Part shown: one piece after another, positions 1-7,019 of the stretch
How the letters are laid out: each line of letters starts with the position of its first letter
How positions within the stretch are numbered: position 1 is the stretch's first letter
IMG/VR virus record: IMGVR_UViG_3300002906_000006
Location: 1-29,152 of that record
Strand: one strand, 5' to 3'
Length of the DNA stretch: 29,152 nt
DNA from: a virus
Position numbers and translations under genes: made by a program
Notes under the pieces: generated by a model
The model's input: only the letters and a program-made list of their open reading frames with translations
The model's database searches: none
Told to the model about the DNA's origin: nothing

Positions 1-2
1 TA

Positions 3-80
3 GCCCATAGGCTTAAGCATCAGGGCTATCCATTTCATGTGGCCTATTACATTATCTTTGGCAAATGGCCTCTTAAATGA
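3..80 (+). CDS. C-terminal end of an unknown protein (cut by window edge)
   Basis: One frame is open from the left edge to a TGA at 78-80 and encodes about 25 residues ending in FGKWPLK. The residues (tyrosines, histidines, hydrophobic pairs) look protein-like, and it lies in the same direction as the next genes. It is too short to identify and could be chance. Confidence 0.3.
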   Translation, partial: AHRLKHQGYPFHVAYYIIFGKWPLK

Positions 81-142
81 CGCGTGGTTCGGAAAAGGAC
101 GTTTAAAAGCTGCAAATGACGATTACTTTGAAGGAATCTCAC

Positions 143-460
143 ATGAAAATTTTCTTGTTAGCTGTCTTCGCGGTATGTATAGGCTTTGGTATCGGCTCAG
201 GATATGAGCGTGGAAGGACCAATGCCTATGAATATCGACTAGTAGAGGCAATCTTATCCTGTGCTAATGGTGCAGGATTCACGATTACCATTGGTCCGGA
301 TGAATTCGAAGTGCAATGTGTGCGTATGCTCCCTGACAAACACGAGTGGAGATTTGAGCAATACCGCCGGATCGAACGTTTACGTCGTGCCAGTCAAGCT
401 CAAGTGGGACGGCTGGACATATCTAGCGCTTCTCAATCGCAACAAAGTTCGGTTCGATGA
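143..460 (+). CDS. Small membrane-anchored protein of unknown function
   Basis: I place the start at the ATG at 143 rather than at 116, because GAAGGA lies just upstream and the protein then begins MKIFLLAVF, a hydrophobic segment of about 20 residues (signal anchor or signal peptide) ending near GIGSGYERG. The remaining 80 residues are soluble and contain two cysteines. The last 25 residues are rich in Ser, Gln and Arg and overlap the next reading frame, so the tail may be only an overlap product. I do not recognise a family. Confidence 0.5.
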   Translation: MKIFLLAVFAVCIGFGIGSGYERGRTNAYEYRLVEAILSCANGAGFTITIGPDEFEVQCVRMLPDKHEWRFEQYRRIERLRRASQAQVGRLDISSASQSQQSSVR

Positions 461-599
461 ACTCAGTCGAACAGATGAGCGTATCGTTATTGCATTCCCT
501 AGCGAAGAAGATTTATCGATAGGACAAGGCATTTGGTACAACCTTACAGGGTTTAAAGATATCGGTATTTGGAAACACGACCAAGTCGAAAGGAAGTAA
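387..599 (+). CDS. Hypothetical protein, about 70 aa
   Basis: The frame has a protein-like composition from about position 387 (KLKWDGWTYLALL, then ERIVIAFPSEEDLSIGQG) to the stop at 599. Upstream in the same frame the translation looks like a shadow, so a GTG at 387 is the best start. It has no good ribosome binding site and overlaps the preceding gene by about 74 bases, so it may depend on translational coupling. No family recognised. Confidence 0.45.
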   Translation: MPVKLKWDGWTYLALLNRNKVRFDELSRTDERIVIAFPSEEDLSIGQGIWYNLTGFKDIGIWKHDQVERK

Positions 600-604
600 T
601 TACT

Positions 605-1054
605 TTGGCAGTCCGAGCGTCGCAGGCGTTTGCCGCATTCCGCCAATCTCTCGTATCCGAGCTGTCCAACAAGGTATATGAAGAGCTTCAGCCGCATTTC
701 AATGCCGAAGCCGAAGATATCCGCCGCAGATATTCCGATTCCGTCAAGGATGCAGCCGATGCCAATACGGAAAACTCTAAAAAGAAACTATTGGAGTTAG
801 CAGAGAGCAACAAAAAGGCGAGAATTCTCGATCTTGCCAAGCGCAAGAACGATTTTATTGCATCGCTAAAAGTCCGGCTGAATCTCGAAATTACAGAGCG
901 CTTAACGGAATACAAGGCCGAAGTATTCGAAGAGAAAGAGCCAAGAGAGGGCAAACCAGATCGTATCGTCAAGAAGGCGAAGTTTCCGGACGGTTCAATG
1001 GCCAAAGTACCACAAAATCTCTACATCGATTACTCTGGATTCCAAAGGGTTTAA
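605..1054 (+). CDS. Charged, probably coiled-coil hypothetical protein
   Basis: The start is TTG at 605, eight bases after AGGAAG at 591-596. It gives a 149-residue protein, very rich in Lys, Glu, Ala and Arg, with long helical stretches (residues about 20-115) that look like a coiled coil, followed by a more mixed C-terminus ending in YIDYSGFQRV. No catalytic motif is visible. It opens a run of small early-type genes and could be a structural or host-interaction factor, but I cannot name it. Confidence 0.65.
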   Translation: MAVRASQAFAAFRQSLVSELSNKVYEELQPHFNAEAEDIRRRYSDSVKDAADANTENSKKKLLELAESNKKARILDLAKRKNDFIASLKVRLNLEITERLTEYKAEVFEEKEPREGKPDRIVKKAKFPDGSMAKVPQNLYIDYSGFQRV

Positions 1055-1055
1055 G

Positions 1056-1211
1056 ATGTCAAAAGTTGTAATTATCTCCATAATCCTTGGTGGATTATGG
1101 GGATGGTTTGCAGTAAATATATTCCCAACTTTCACATCGGCTGTGATAGCTTCATTTATTGGTGGAATCATTATTGGTTTCATTGTACCAACAGTTATGG
1201 AGAATCTGTAA
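1056..1211 (+). CDS. 51-aa membrane protein with two predicted helices
   Basis: ATG at 1056 follows the previous stop by one base, with AAGGG a few bases upstream. The product starts MSKVVIISIILGGLWGWF and has two hydrophobic segments separated by a short NIFPTFTS turn, ending VPTVMENL. It looks like a helical-hairpin membrane protein. Function unknown. Such small proteins in early phage regions often act on host membranes, but nothing here shows that. Confidence 0.55.
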   Translation: MSKVVIISIILGGLWGWFAVNIFPTFTSAVIASFIGGIIIGFIVPTVMENL

Positions 1212-1213
1212 AG

Positions 1214-1348
1214 ATGGAACGTTTTACCGATGCCGCCAAGCGGCTATACGCTTTTGCAACCACGAATGCATGGGCTAAGTTGGCCTTATTTGTCGTGGTA
1301 TGTGTCCTATTGACGATTGGTTTTGTGCTGGCCGCACGTGGTGCGTGA
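1214..1348 (+). CDS. 44-aa single-pass membrane protein
   Basis: ATG at 1214 gives MERFTDAAKRLYAF, then a hydrophobic helix (LALFVVVCVLLTIGFVL) close to the C-terminus. The basic N-terminus suggests a cytoplasmic N-terminus. It is packed between the two-helix protein upstream and the next gene, which starts inside its stop codon. No family recognised. Confidence 0.5.
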   Translation: MERFTDAAKRLYAFATTNAWAKLALFVVVCVLLTIGFVLAARGA

Positions 1349-1548
1349 TAGCACGTAGGATTTCACGGGACTCGTTCTTTAGCTTCATCGAAGAACGAGT
1401 TTCCAGTACTGATTTGTCGCAAACTGGTAGCATATTCATGGATCGGTTCTTTCCGGGTTGTCCTGATCCGGATATCACTGAAGAATCCGATTTTGATCGG
1501 GTAACTTCTCTAATCGACGAACGTTACGTCGCCCAGAAGGAAGTCTAA
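1345..1548 (+). CDS. Hypothetical protein, 67 aa
   Basis: A GTG at 1345 overlaps the TGA stop of the preceding gene (GTGA), a typical coupling arrangement that recurs in this genome. The product is acidic at its C-terminus (ESDFDRVTSLIDERYV) and has a CPDPD turn in the middle. No recognised domain. Confidence 0.5.
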   Translation: MIARRISRDSFFSFIEERVSSTDLSQTGSIFMDRFFPGCPDPDITEESDFDRVTSLIDERYVAQKEV

Positions 1549-1566
1549 GCTTTATTCCTGTAGTAC

Positions 1567-1583
1567 CCTAGTTCCTTAGGAGG
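1567..1583 (+). promoter_or_regulatory. Small hairpin overlapping a strong Shine-Dalgarno
   Basis: CCTA at 1567-1570 can pair with TAGG at 1577-1580 around a six-base loop. The downstream arm contains the first bases of AGGAGG (1578-1583), the ribosome binding site of the TTG-started GNAT-like gene at 1588. A run of six T follows. With only four base pairs it is weak both as a terminator and as a translational switch. Confidence 0.2.
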
Positions 1584-1587
1584 TTTT

Positions 1588-2046
1588 TTGGGTAAAATCG
1601 ATCCCATCGCCGGGAATGATCTACTTCAAGCATTGAATGTTGCTCTTCAAGGGCAATTTCAAAGTAGATTTTATCGTGATACCAATTTTGGCAATAACAA
1701 TCAAGGTTGGTTTATCACGGAAAAGGACGGCAAATTTCTCGTTCGAAATCTCTCAGGCGCGGTAGCAACATTCTCGCTGGAGGAACTGCCGGGATGTTGT
1801 GGCGTAATCGTAAGCTATTACAGCGAGGTAGAACTCGCCTACCGTAAACTCGGTCTTGGGGAATTACTTCTTAAGGTGCGCATGGATGCGTGCCGGGTTA
1901 TGAAATACGGGCAGATGCTGGCAACGGTAGTAGCTGGCAATCAAGCCGAAGAGAAACTCTTGGATTGTCAAGGGTGGCTCAAGGTCAAGGAATTTCGCAA
2001 TCCAAAGACACAGAACATAGTGCAAACTTATTTGGTGAATCTGTAA
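1588..2046 (+). CDS. GNAT-fold acetyltransferase-like protein with GCCG motif
   Basis: TTG at 1588 is preceded by AGGAGG. The 152-residue protein has GCCG at residues 69-72 in front of a hydrophobic strand, then RKLGLG (86-91) followed by a long helix, which matches the acetyl-CoA pyrophosphate-binding motif A of GNAT enzymes (R/Q-x-x-G-x-G/A). Next come a strand with AGNQ and a closing GW-K-x-x-x-F-R-N segment. It is the member of the local GxCG set that keeps the cofactor motif most clearly. GNAT-like enzymes occur among amidoligase-associated phage genes, so it may acylate the cassette's product. Substrate unknown. Confidence 0.65.
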   Translation: MGKIDPIAGNDLLQALNVALQGQFQSRFYRDTNFGNNNQGWFITEKDGKFLVRNLSGAVATFSLEELPGCCGVIVSYYSEVELAYRKLGLGELLLKVRMDACRVMKYGQMLATVVAGNQAEEKLLDCQGWLKVKEFRNPKTQNIVQTYLVNL

Positions 2047-2478
2047 ATGGTTAAGTTCGTCCATGTTCGTCAAATCGACGATAAGGGCAATTTGTTGACC
2101 AATGGTGGTCTAACGGTTGCCTATACAGCTACACTGAAAGATATCATGGTGTCACATGCCCAATGTAGTTATCTGGACAATTTCAACTATCGTGTTGGTC
2201 GCCAAATCGCTGCTGGCAGGCTTCGGAAATATGGAGCCGAGGAGGTGTTGGAACGGAAAGATCCTCTGTCTCGTGCAGTGTTGGATTGGGCTGCCAAAGA
2301 GATTTTCTTTACGCCCATCGAAATCAAGTGGAACGAAGTACACAAGCGATGGGAATCAACTTTCGAATCGTTGGAAGCGAATACATTCGAGCTGGAACCC
2401 CGTAAAGGGGTTCCAGCCGCTGCTAATGAAGTTATTCCTGATGTAGAGGGACCGTGTAAGGATTGTGCAATCGTCTGA
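2047..2478 (+). CDS. Hypothetical protein, 143 aa, C-terminal CxxC
   Basis: ATG at 2047 directly follows the previous stop. The N-terminal half contains a CSYLDNFNYRVGRQIA segment like those of several small phage proteins I cannot name. The C-terminus ends GPCKDCAIV, a CxxC that could bind metal or be redox active. It sits between the GNAT-like gene and the class I amidotransferase-like gene, so it probably belongs to the same operon. Function unknown. Confidence 0.65.
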   Translation: MVKFVHVRQIDDKGNLLTNGGLTVAYTATLKDIMVSHAQCSYLDNFNYRVGRQIAAGRLRKYGAEEVLERKDPLSRAVLDWAAKEIFFTPIEIKWNEVHKRWESTFESLEANTFELEPRKGVPAAANEVIPDVEGPCKDCAIV

Positions 2479-3143
2479 AGATCTATAGCGCGCTATATCC
2501 CGCCTTCTATCCATTCGACAAATGGTGGCCAGATGCAACCAATATTTCTCTTAAGCATGGGCACTTGCCTGATGATGATGATGGGTTCCTTGTTCTGTGG
2601 GGTGGTGGTGATATTCATCCTAGTTGGTATAACAGAACTAATGTGGCATCTCAGGTCTACGATAAGCCGAGCATTCGTGATGAACAAGAAGTTCGGATGG
2701 CTGCTCACGCTATTAAGTTGGGTCTTCCAATTCTTGGTGTATGTCGGGGGGCTCAGTTTGGGTGTGCTCTTGCTGGAGGTATTCTTGTCCAACACGTATC
2801 AGGCCATCAGTCAGATCATTACATGAAAACCGTGGAGGGTAAGCGCATTGTCACTTCATCCCTCCATCATCAAATGATGTATCCTCTCAAAGTCGAGCAT
2901 GAGCTCCTCGCGTGGAGCGAGCCTTCTAGAAGTGGCGTATACAAGGGACTCACCAAGGATGAACTAAAAGCATTCGTGGACAAGGAAGGGAATGTCAAAG
3001 AACCAGAAGTAGTTTGGTTCCCGACAGTCAAGTGCCTCGCCGTACAAGGCCATCCCGAATTCATGGATCATGATTGCGACTTCAATAAATATTTGCAGCA
3101 GAAAATGGAACACTATGGCCTATATAAACGCAAAATCTCTTAA
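2463..3143 (+). CDS. Class I glutamine amidotransferase-like (peptidase C26-type) hydrolase
   Basis: The protein has the class I glutamine amidotransferase triad: the nucleophile Cys at about residue 94 in GVCRGAQ, and His and Glu at about 197 and 199 in QGHPEF. WGGGDIHPSWY (46-56) resembles the oxyanion region of gamma-glutamyl hydrolases and PuuD-type gamma-glutamyl-GABA hydrolases. Its length (226) suits a stand-alone C26 enzyme. The likely role is to hydrolyse a gamma-glutamyl amide or supply ammonia, opposite to or alongside the amidoligases downstream. The start is uncertain: TTG at 2463 is the only ordinary start and AAGGA lies too close to it, while a CTG at 2475 would overlap the previous stop. 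Confidence 0.8.
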   Translation: MCNRLKIYSALYPAFYPFDKWWPDATNISLKHGHLPDDDDGFLVLWGGGDIHPSWYNRTNVASQVYDKPSIRDEQEVRMAAHAIKLGLPILGVCRGAQFGCALAGGILVQHVSGHQSDHYMKTVEGKRIVTSSLHHQMMYPLKVEHELLAWSEPSRSGVYKGLTKDELKAFVDKEGNVKEPEVVWFPTVKCLAVQGHPEFMDHDCDFNKYLQQKMEHYGLYKRKIS

Positions 3144-3675
3144 CGAGATGTTTAAGGGAGCTAAACTTGATTTGGAAGATGTATTTCCGGTAATTGCTGT
3201 CGAGTCTGCTCTCTCGCGCGGTAAAACCTTTGCGCCATTACTTTCTACATACTTTCAGATTTGGTTGGCAAAAAAGGCTGGTGATAATGCAACCATTCGG
3301 AAACGTCTATTATGTAGCGCGGCGATCGAGCTTTTTACCGGTAACTGCGGCGCTAAAGCAATTTCAGCCATCAATTTATCGACATCGGGAACTGGAATAC
3401 CTGGATTCGATGATAAATTGAAATATCATATGCTATTCATGTTTGAAAATTACTTATATACAATGATGGAATGTAGTCTTGTCGTGGGTTCTGACAATAG
3501 TGATGGATTATCTATTGCCAATGTAAAACGTCACGGGAAGAACTATAAATTTGGCAATAAAGTTTGGAATTCTCGTTATGAAAATGAGGATCATACTATA
3601 CGTCTTTTCTACAAGGATTTATCCGAGCAGAGGAAAGAATACGCAGACGAACACAAAAACTGGCGCGATCTCTGA
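3115..3675 (+). CDS. GxCG-motif protein, first of a tandem paralogue pair (GNAT-like?)
   Basis: I choose ATG at 3115 (MAYINAKSLNEM) over the upstream start at 3070, whose extra residues read as shadow of the hydrolase. The 186-residue product has FTGNCGAKAIS (about 74-84), then a helical stretch, a strand with LVVGSDN, and a closing YKFGNKVWNSRY...RLFYKDL. The next gene has the same elements in the same order, so the two are tandem duplicates. The strand, helix, strand, helix, strand-strand order resembles the C-terminal half of the GNAT fold seen in the gene at 1588, but no clear acetyl-CoA motif remains. Function unknown. Confidence 0.6.
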   Translation: MAYINAKSLNEMFKGAKLDLEDVFPVIAVESALSRGKTFAPLLSTYFQIWLAKKAGDNATIRKRLLCSAAIELFTGNCGAKAISAINLSTSGTGIPGFDDKLKYHMLFMFENYLYTMMECSLVVGSDNSDGLSIANVKRHGKNYKFGNKVWNSRYENEDHTIRLFYKDLSEQRKEYADEHKNWRDL

Positions 3676-4243
3676 GTTAGCAATCCCAGCGGATTTAGCT
3701 AAGTTCGCCCCATCCTTCGCATTTAAATTTACTGAAGTTGCTAAACCAACACTCAAGATTGTGTTGAATGGTGATCGACAGAATAGTGACATCAAGTGGA
3801 ATGCTTGGTCTGGACGACTTGCAATCCAACTTTCAAATGGTGATCAAAAAATTGCCGACGTATTTAATTGTGAAATAAATCCATTCACTGGTAATTGTGG
3901 TATTAAAGCTATTAGTCATGTTTACTTTGCAGCAGATCAAGCAATGTCTGCCAAAGATCGTAAATCATGGCGCGCGCGGGTTCTGACAATGGTGGAAGGA
4001 TTTCTCTACCATGTCTGTAATTGTGGTTTAGTAATTGGCTCCGATAACAATGCTGGTGGCTCGTGGAGCACTGGAGGAACAGTTAAAGAGTTTGGCGTGG
4101 ATTACACATTTTCTAATTGGGTATGGAATCCTAATTACACGTGGTCCAAAGGTCATAAAGTACAAGTATTTTCAAAAGAGTTGGTCGGACGGAACTATCC
4201 CGATGAAACATGGAGACCACTCCCGATTCAATTCACAAAGTAA
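3578..4243 (+). CDS. GxCG-motif protein, second of the tandem pair
   Basis: The conserved part (about 3,665 to 4,243) contains FTGNCGIKAIS, LVIGSDNNAGG, VWNPNY and KVQVFSKEL, each with a counterpart in the gene just upstream. There is no ATG, GTG or TTG at the expected boundary near 3,670. The nearest start with a plausible ribosome binding site is ATG at 3578 (GGAA eight bases upstream), which overlaps the previous gene by 98 bases and adds an N-terminus that looks like shadow translation. The start, or an unusual initiation or frameshift event, needs experimental support. Confidence 0.55.
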   Translation: MKMRIILYVFSTRIYPSRGKNTQTNTKTGAISELAIPADLAKFAPSFAFKFTEVAKPTLKIVLNGDRQNSDIKWNAWSGRLAIQLSNGDQKIADVFNCEINPFTGNCGIKAISHVYFAADQAMSAKDRKSWRARVLTMVEGFLYHVCNCGLVIGSDNNAGGSWSTGGTVKEFGVDYTFSNWVWNPNYTWSKGHKVQVFSKELVGRNYPDETWRPLPIQFTK

Positions 4244-5031
4244 ACGTTACTGTAGGTGCAGACCCTGAGTTCTTTCTAGCTCATAAATTTACACCAATTT
4301 CAGCCGTAGGTTTGATTGGCGGTACTAAAGCATCCCCCGCTCCTCTTGGTCGTGAAGGATTCTTCGTACAAGAGGACAATGTGGCCGTGGAATTCAACAT
4401 TCCACCGGCTAAAGACCTCAATTCTTTTGTCGAAAGTATTGAGTGGTCTATTCAAACTATTCGTGAAACCATTAACAAGAATGGACTTTCGATGCGTATT
4501 ACTGCATCGGAGTATTTTAATCCCACGGAACTAGAATCCCCGCAGGCAAGAACATTCGGCTGTGATCCCGACTATAGCGCATGGACTGGTGACGTAAATC
4601 CAAAACCGCAAGCCAAAAACGACCGGCTGCGTACTTGTGGTGGTCATATCCATGTAGGTTGGGAAGATGTCGATAAGGATCATCATCTTTTCCGTCGTAG
4701 AGTAGCGCAAGCCATGGATTTGTATTTAGGAGTACCATCAATCATCATGGACGTCCAATGGGCAAGGCGTGAACTATACGGTAAAGCAGGGGCGATGCGT
4801 ATGCCACCATACGGCATCGAATATCGCACCCTCAGTAACTTCTGGCTTCGTAAGACAGAATTAGTGCAATGGGCCTACGCCCAAACTATCCGCTCGTTTA
4901 ACTATGTTTGCCAGACCAAGAATTGGAAAACGTTGGATTCCTTGCAAGGCGATATCGTCAGTACCATCAACGGCAGTAAGTACGATACCGCTAAGCATAT
5001 GTGTAAGGATCTGGAGCTTGCCATCGTATAA
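4210..5031 (+). CDS. Amidoligase, phiEco32-like COOH-NH2 ligase type
   Basis: The 273-residue protein carries the signatures of the phage COOH-NH2 ligase family related to glutamine synthetase: GADPEFFL (16-23), EDNVAVEFNIPP (55-66), RTCGGHIHVGWED (141-153) and EYRTLSNFW (204-212). In this fold the acidic residues and the HxH segment are expected to bind Mg-ATP, and the enzyme joins a carboxylate to an amine with ATP hydrolysis. It overlaps the previous gene by 34 bases and the next by 14, inside the amidoligase operon. A second, different amidoligase lies at 5676. Confidence 0.85.
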   Translation: METTPDSIHKVNVTVGADPEFFLAHKFTPISAVGLIGGTKASPAPLGREGFFVQEDNVAVEFNIPPAKDLNSFVESIEWSIQTIRETINKNGLSMRITASEYFNPTELESPQARTFGCDPDYSAWTGDVNPKPQAKNDRLRTCGGHIHVGWEDVDKDHHLFRRRVAQAMDLYLGVPSIIMDVQWARRELYGKAGAMRMPPYGIEYRTLSNFWLRKTELVQWAYAQTIRSFNYVCQTKNWKTLDSLQGDIVSTINGSKYDTAKHMCKDLELAIV

Positions 5032-5686
5032 AGAAACAGCAGACGATTTAAATCGCAAATATCTTGGATGTTTCATCTATTACGACAGTAAATTAGTGTA
5101 TTGTCGCCAGTTTGAGCAGGACGGCAGTAATATCGTTGGTCAATTACAAATAGCTGGTATGAAAGAGAAATATCAGCTCGTTGAAATTGATCCATCTAAA
5201 TTTGTAACAATTGATTTGGCATCTCAATGGTTTAATCTATCAGACGAGGCCCGTAAGAAACAGTCATTGGAGCTTACCGGTTGGAAGTACGTGCGTAAAG
5301 CACATCGTCAAAATAAGAAAGGTATTTCTAATGAAACAGCATATGTTGCGTCATTCATGGGTCCGGTATTTAAACTGGTAGCTAAACCATATCGTGATCC
5401 GGTCTTTACGGCCGAATTGATAAATGATGTTGTTCAAGGAAAATACCCTTCTTACAAAGAGGGGCTAAATGCTTGTCCCGCGTCTGGGACAATTGCCCTA
5501 TCACCTGCCTTTGCCATCGGTTTAAGCCATATTAGCAAAGATAAATTTCTTATCATGTCTCAATTTGGATTTGTTGGTGAATGTGATGCGAATGTCATTG
5601 AAGTTCACCATAAAGGCTCTCTGCAAGAAATACAAGACTATGTACGTCGGAATCGTGAATCCATAGAGGTGCGATTTGCCGGCTAA
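5018..5686 (+). CDS. Unknown protein between the two amidoligases
   Basis: TTG at 5018 has AAGGA at 5005-5009 at ideal spacing, so I reject longer versions whose N-terminus is a shadow of the amidoligase. The 222-residue product begins LPSYKETADDLNRKYLG and contains mixed strands and helices (GCFIYYDSKLVYC, KFLIMSQFGFVGECD, SLQEIQDYVRRN). No nucleotide-binding motif is visible. Overlapping start and stop codons with both neighbours suggest that it is made with the two amidoligases and may be their partner or substrate-handling protein. That role is inference from position only. Confidence 0.7.
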   Translation: MPSYKETADDLNRKYLGCFIYYDSKLVYCRQFEQDGSNIVGQLQIAGMKEKYQLVEIDPSKFVTIDLASQWFNLSDEARKKQSLELTGWKYVRKAHRQNKKGISNETAYVASFMGPVFKLVAKPYRDPVFTAELINDVVQGKYPSYKEGLNACPASGTIALSPAFAIGLSHISKDKFLIMSQFGFVGECDANVIEVHHKGSLQEIQDYVRRNRESIEVRFAG

Positions 5687-7019
5687 TTGGCCACCACAAC
5701 AAAACTTTGGTTTGGTAAATCTCGGCCAAGAGGCCCAGGCTCCGACGCCTCTACTTATTCATCCGCAAGGCCAAGGTGGTATTGCGGCGGCTATAGCATG
5801 GCAAGATGAGGCAGTTAATGGTAAAAAAAGACAGAAACTTCCAGTGGATGAGAATTCCACGGTGGGTGAAGTCTTTGGTGTACATGCACCAGAGAAAGTA
5901 TCTATTGGAACTGCCGAAGAATTTATTCGGTTAAATCGTATTGTAATCGAGCATCCGTATGTATTTTCTGATCCAAAATCTTTGGTAGGTTTAGAGATCG
6001 AGATCGAGAATGTAATGTATATTAATCCCAATATCCCATTGGCCTTTTGGCAGATAGCCGAAGACGGCTCTCTCCGTAATAACGGGCGAGAATTTAAGAC
6101 GCTAGCTCTACAACTCACAATGTTGGAGCCGGCTCTTAAACAGTTGGCTGAAGGTCTAAATCCGAATGTGGACTTTAGTGTTCGCACTAGCGTTCATGTA
6201 CATCAAGATATTCGTGGCATGAGTATGGGGCAACTTACCGGACTCTTGCTAACTTATCTTTCCGTCGAAAGTTTGTTGTTTAAGTTCGCCGGGAATAATC
6301 GCCGCAACAATATCTATTGTGTGCCGTTGATTGATACCGATGTAATTGGTCGGATGTCCAATCAACAACAAATGATTGAAATGCTGCGTACTATTGCTGG
6401 TCACTGGCATAAGTATACCGCAATGAATCTCTTGCCAATTCGCACGTTTGGCACAGTTGAGTATCGACACATGCCAGGAACCTTGGATGTGAAGAAGCTA
6501 CTCATTTGGGTTGATTTGCTGTCAAGACTCAAGATATTTGCGTACAAACATGATTTCCGAGAGTTGGTGGATACCATCAATGGTCTCAATAGCAACAGTC
6601 GATATAAAGAGTACGTAGAGTCTGTGTTCGGGGATATTACCGGATATTTGGATCTAAGTAATCTTCAATTAGATATGGAGAGGGGGGTATTCATGGTTAA
6701 GAATGCCACCATCGCCAATCAGTTTCACGAGAAAGTCATCAATTCTCCATTGCTGCCAGAGTCTCAAGTTGGAACCATTTGGCATCAAAAGACTATTGAT
6801 GAATTAATTGGTGATCCAAAGAAAGTAGTGTTGTTTAAACAAGTGTGTTCCGGTTACTGGCCAGGACAAGATCTTGTGAATCTATATAACATGATGACGG
6901 TGAACTCGCATTCTCGTCAAGAATATCTTTCCGCGATCTCACCAGTACACCGAAAACTGCTTAAGGCAGTATTAACACCAGGAGAATTGTCTGAAGATTA
7001 CACCGGAATGGGCTTTTAA
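5676..7019 (+). CDS. Amidoligase family enzyme (GLEIEIEN type)
   Basis: TTG at 5676 follows AGAGGT. After about 95 residues of variable, Gln/Pro-rich leader, the catalytic region shows GLEIEIEN (105-112), DGSLRNNGREF (130-140), TSVHVHQDIR (171-180) and VEYRHMPGTLD (261-271), the ordered motifs of the amidoligase_2 branch of the glutamine-synthetase fold. Such enzymes form amide or isopeptide bonds with ATP. The rest (about 290-447) is helical and probably a substrate domain. Its stop is directly followed by the ATG of the class II amidotransferase, which could deliver ammonia to it. Confidence 0.88.
   Translation: MPANWPPQQNFGLVNLGQEAQAPTPLLIHPQGQGGIAAAIAWQDEAVNGKKRQKLPVDENSTVGEVFGVHAPEKVSIGTAEEFIRLNRIVIEHPYVFSDPKSLVGLEIEIENVMYINPNIPLAFWQIAEDGSLRNNGREFKTLALQLTMLEPALKQLAEGLNPNVDFSVRTSVHVHQDIRGMSMGQLTGLLLTYLSVESLLFKFAGNNRRNNIYCVPLIDTDVIGRMSNQQQMIEMLRTIAGHWHKYTAMNLLPIRTFGTVEYRHMPGTLDVKKLLIWVDLLSRLKIFAYKHDFRELVDTINGLNSNSRYKEYVESVFGDITGYLDLSNLQLDMERGVFMVKNATIANQFHEKVINSPLLPESQVGTIWHQKTIDELIGDPKKVVLFKQVCSGYWPGQDLVNLYNMMTVNSHSRQEYLSAISPVHRKLLKAVLTPGELSEDYTGMGF

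Noticed and set aside
1567-1588. Rho-independent terminator before the GNAT-like gene
   Set aside because: Only four base pairs in the stem, and the T-run overlaps the spacer of the ribosome binding site.
2567-2580. Second hammerhead core (CTGATGA)
   Set aside because: It lies in the Asp-rich codons of the amidotransferase-like gene with no GAAA or stems. The CTGATGA near 21997 fails for the same reason.
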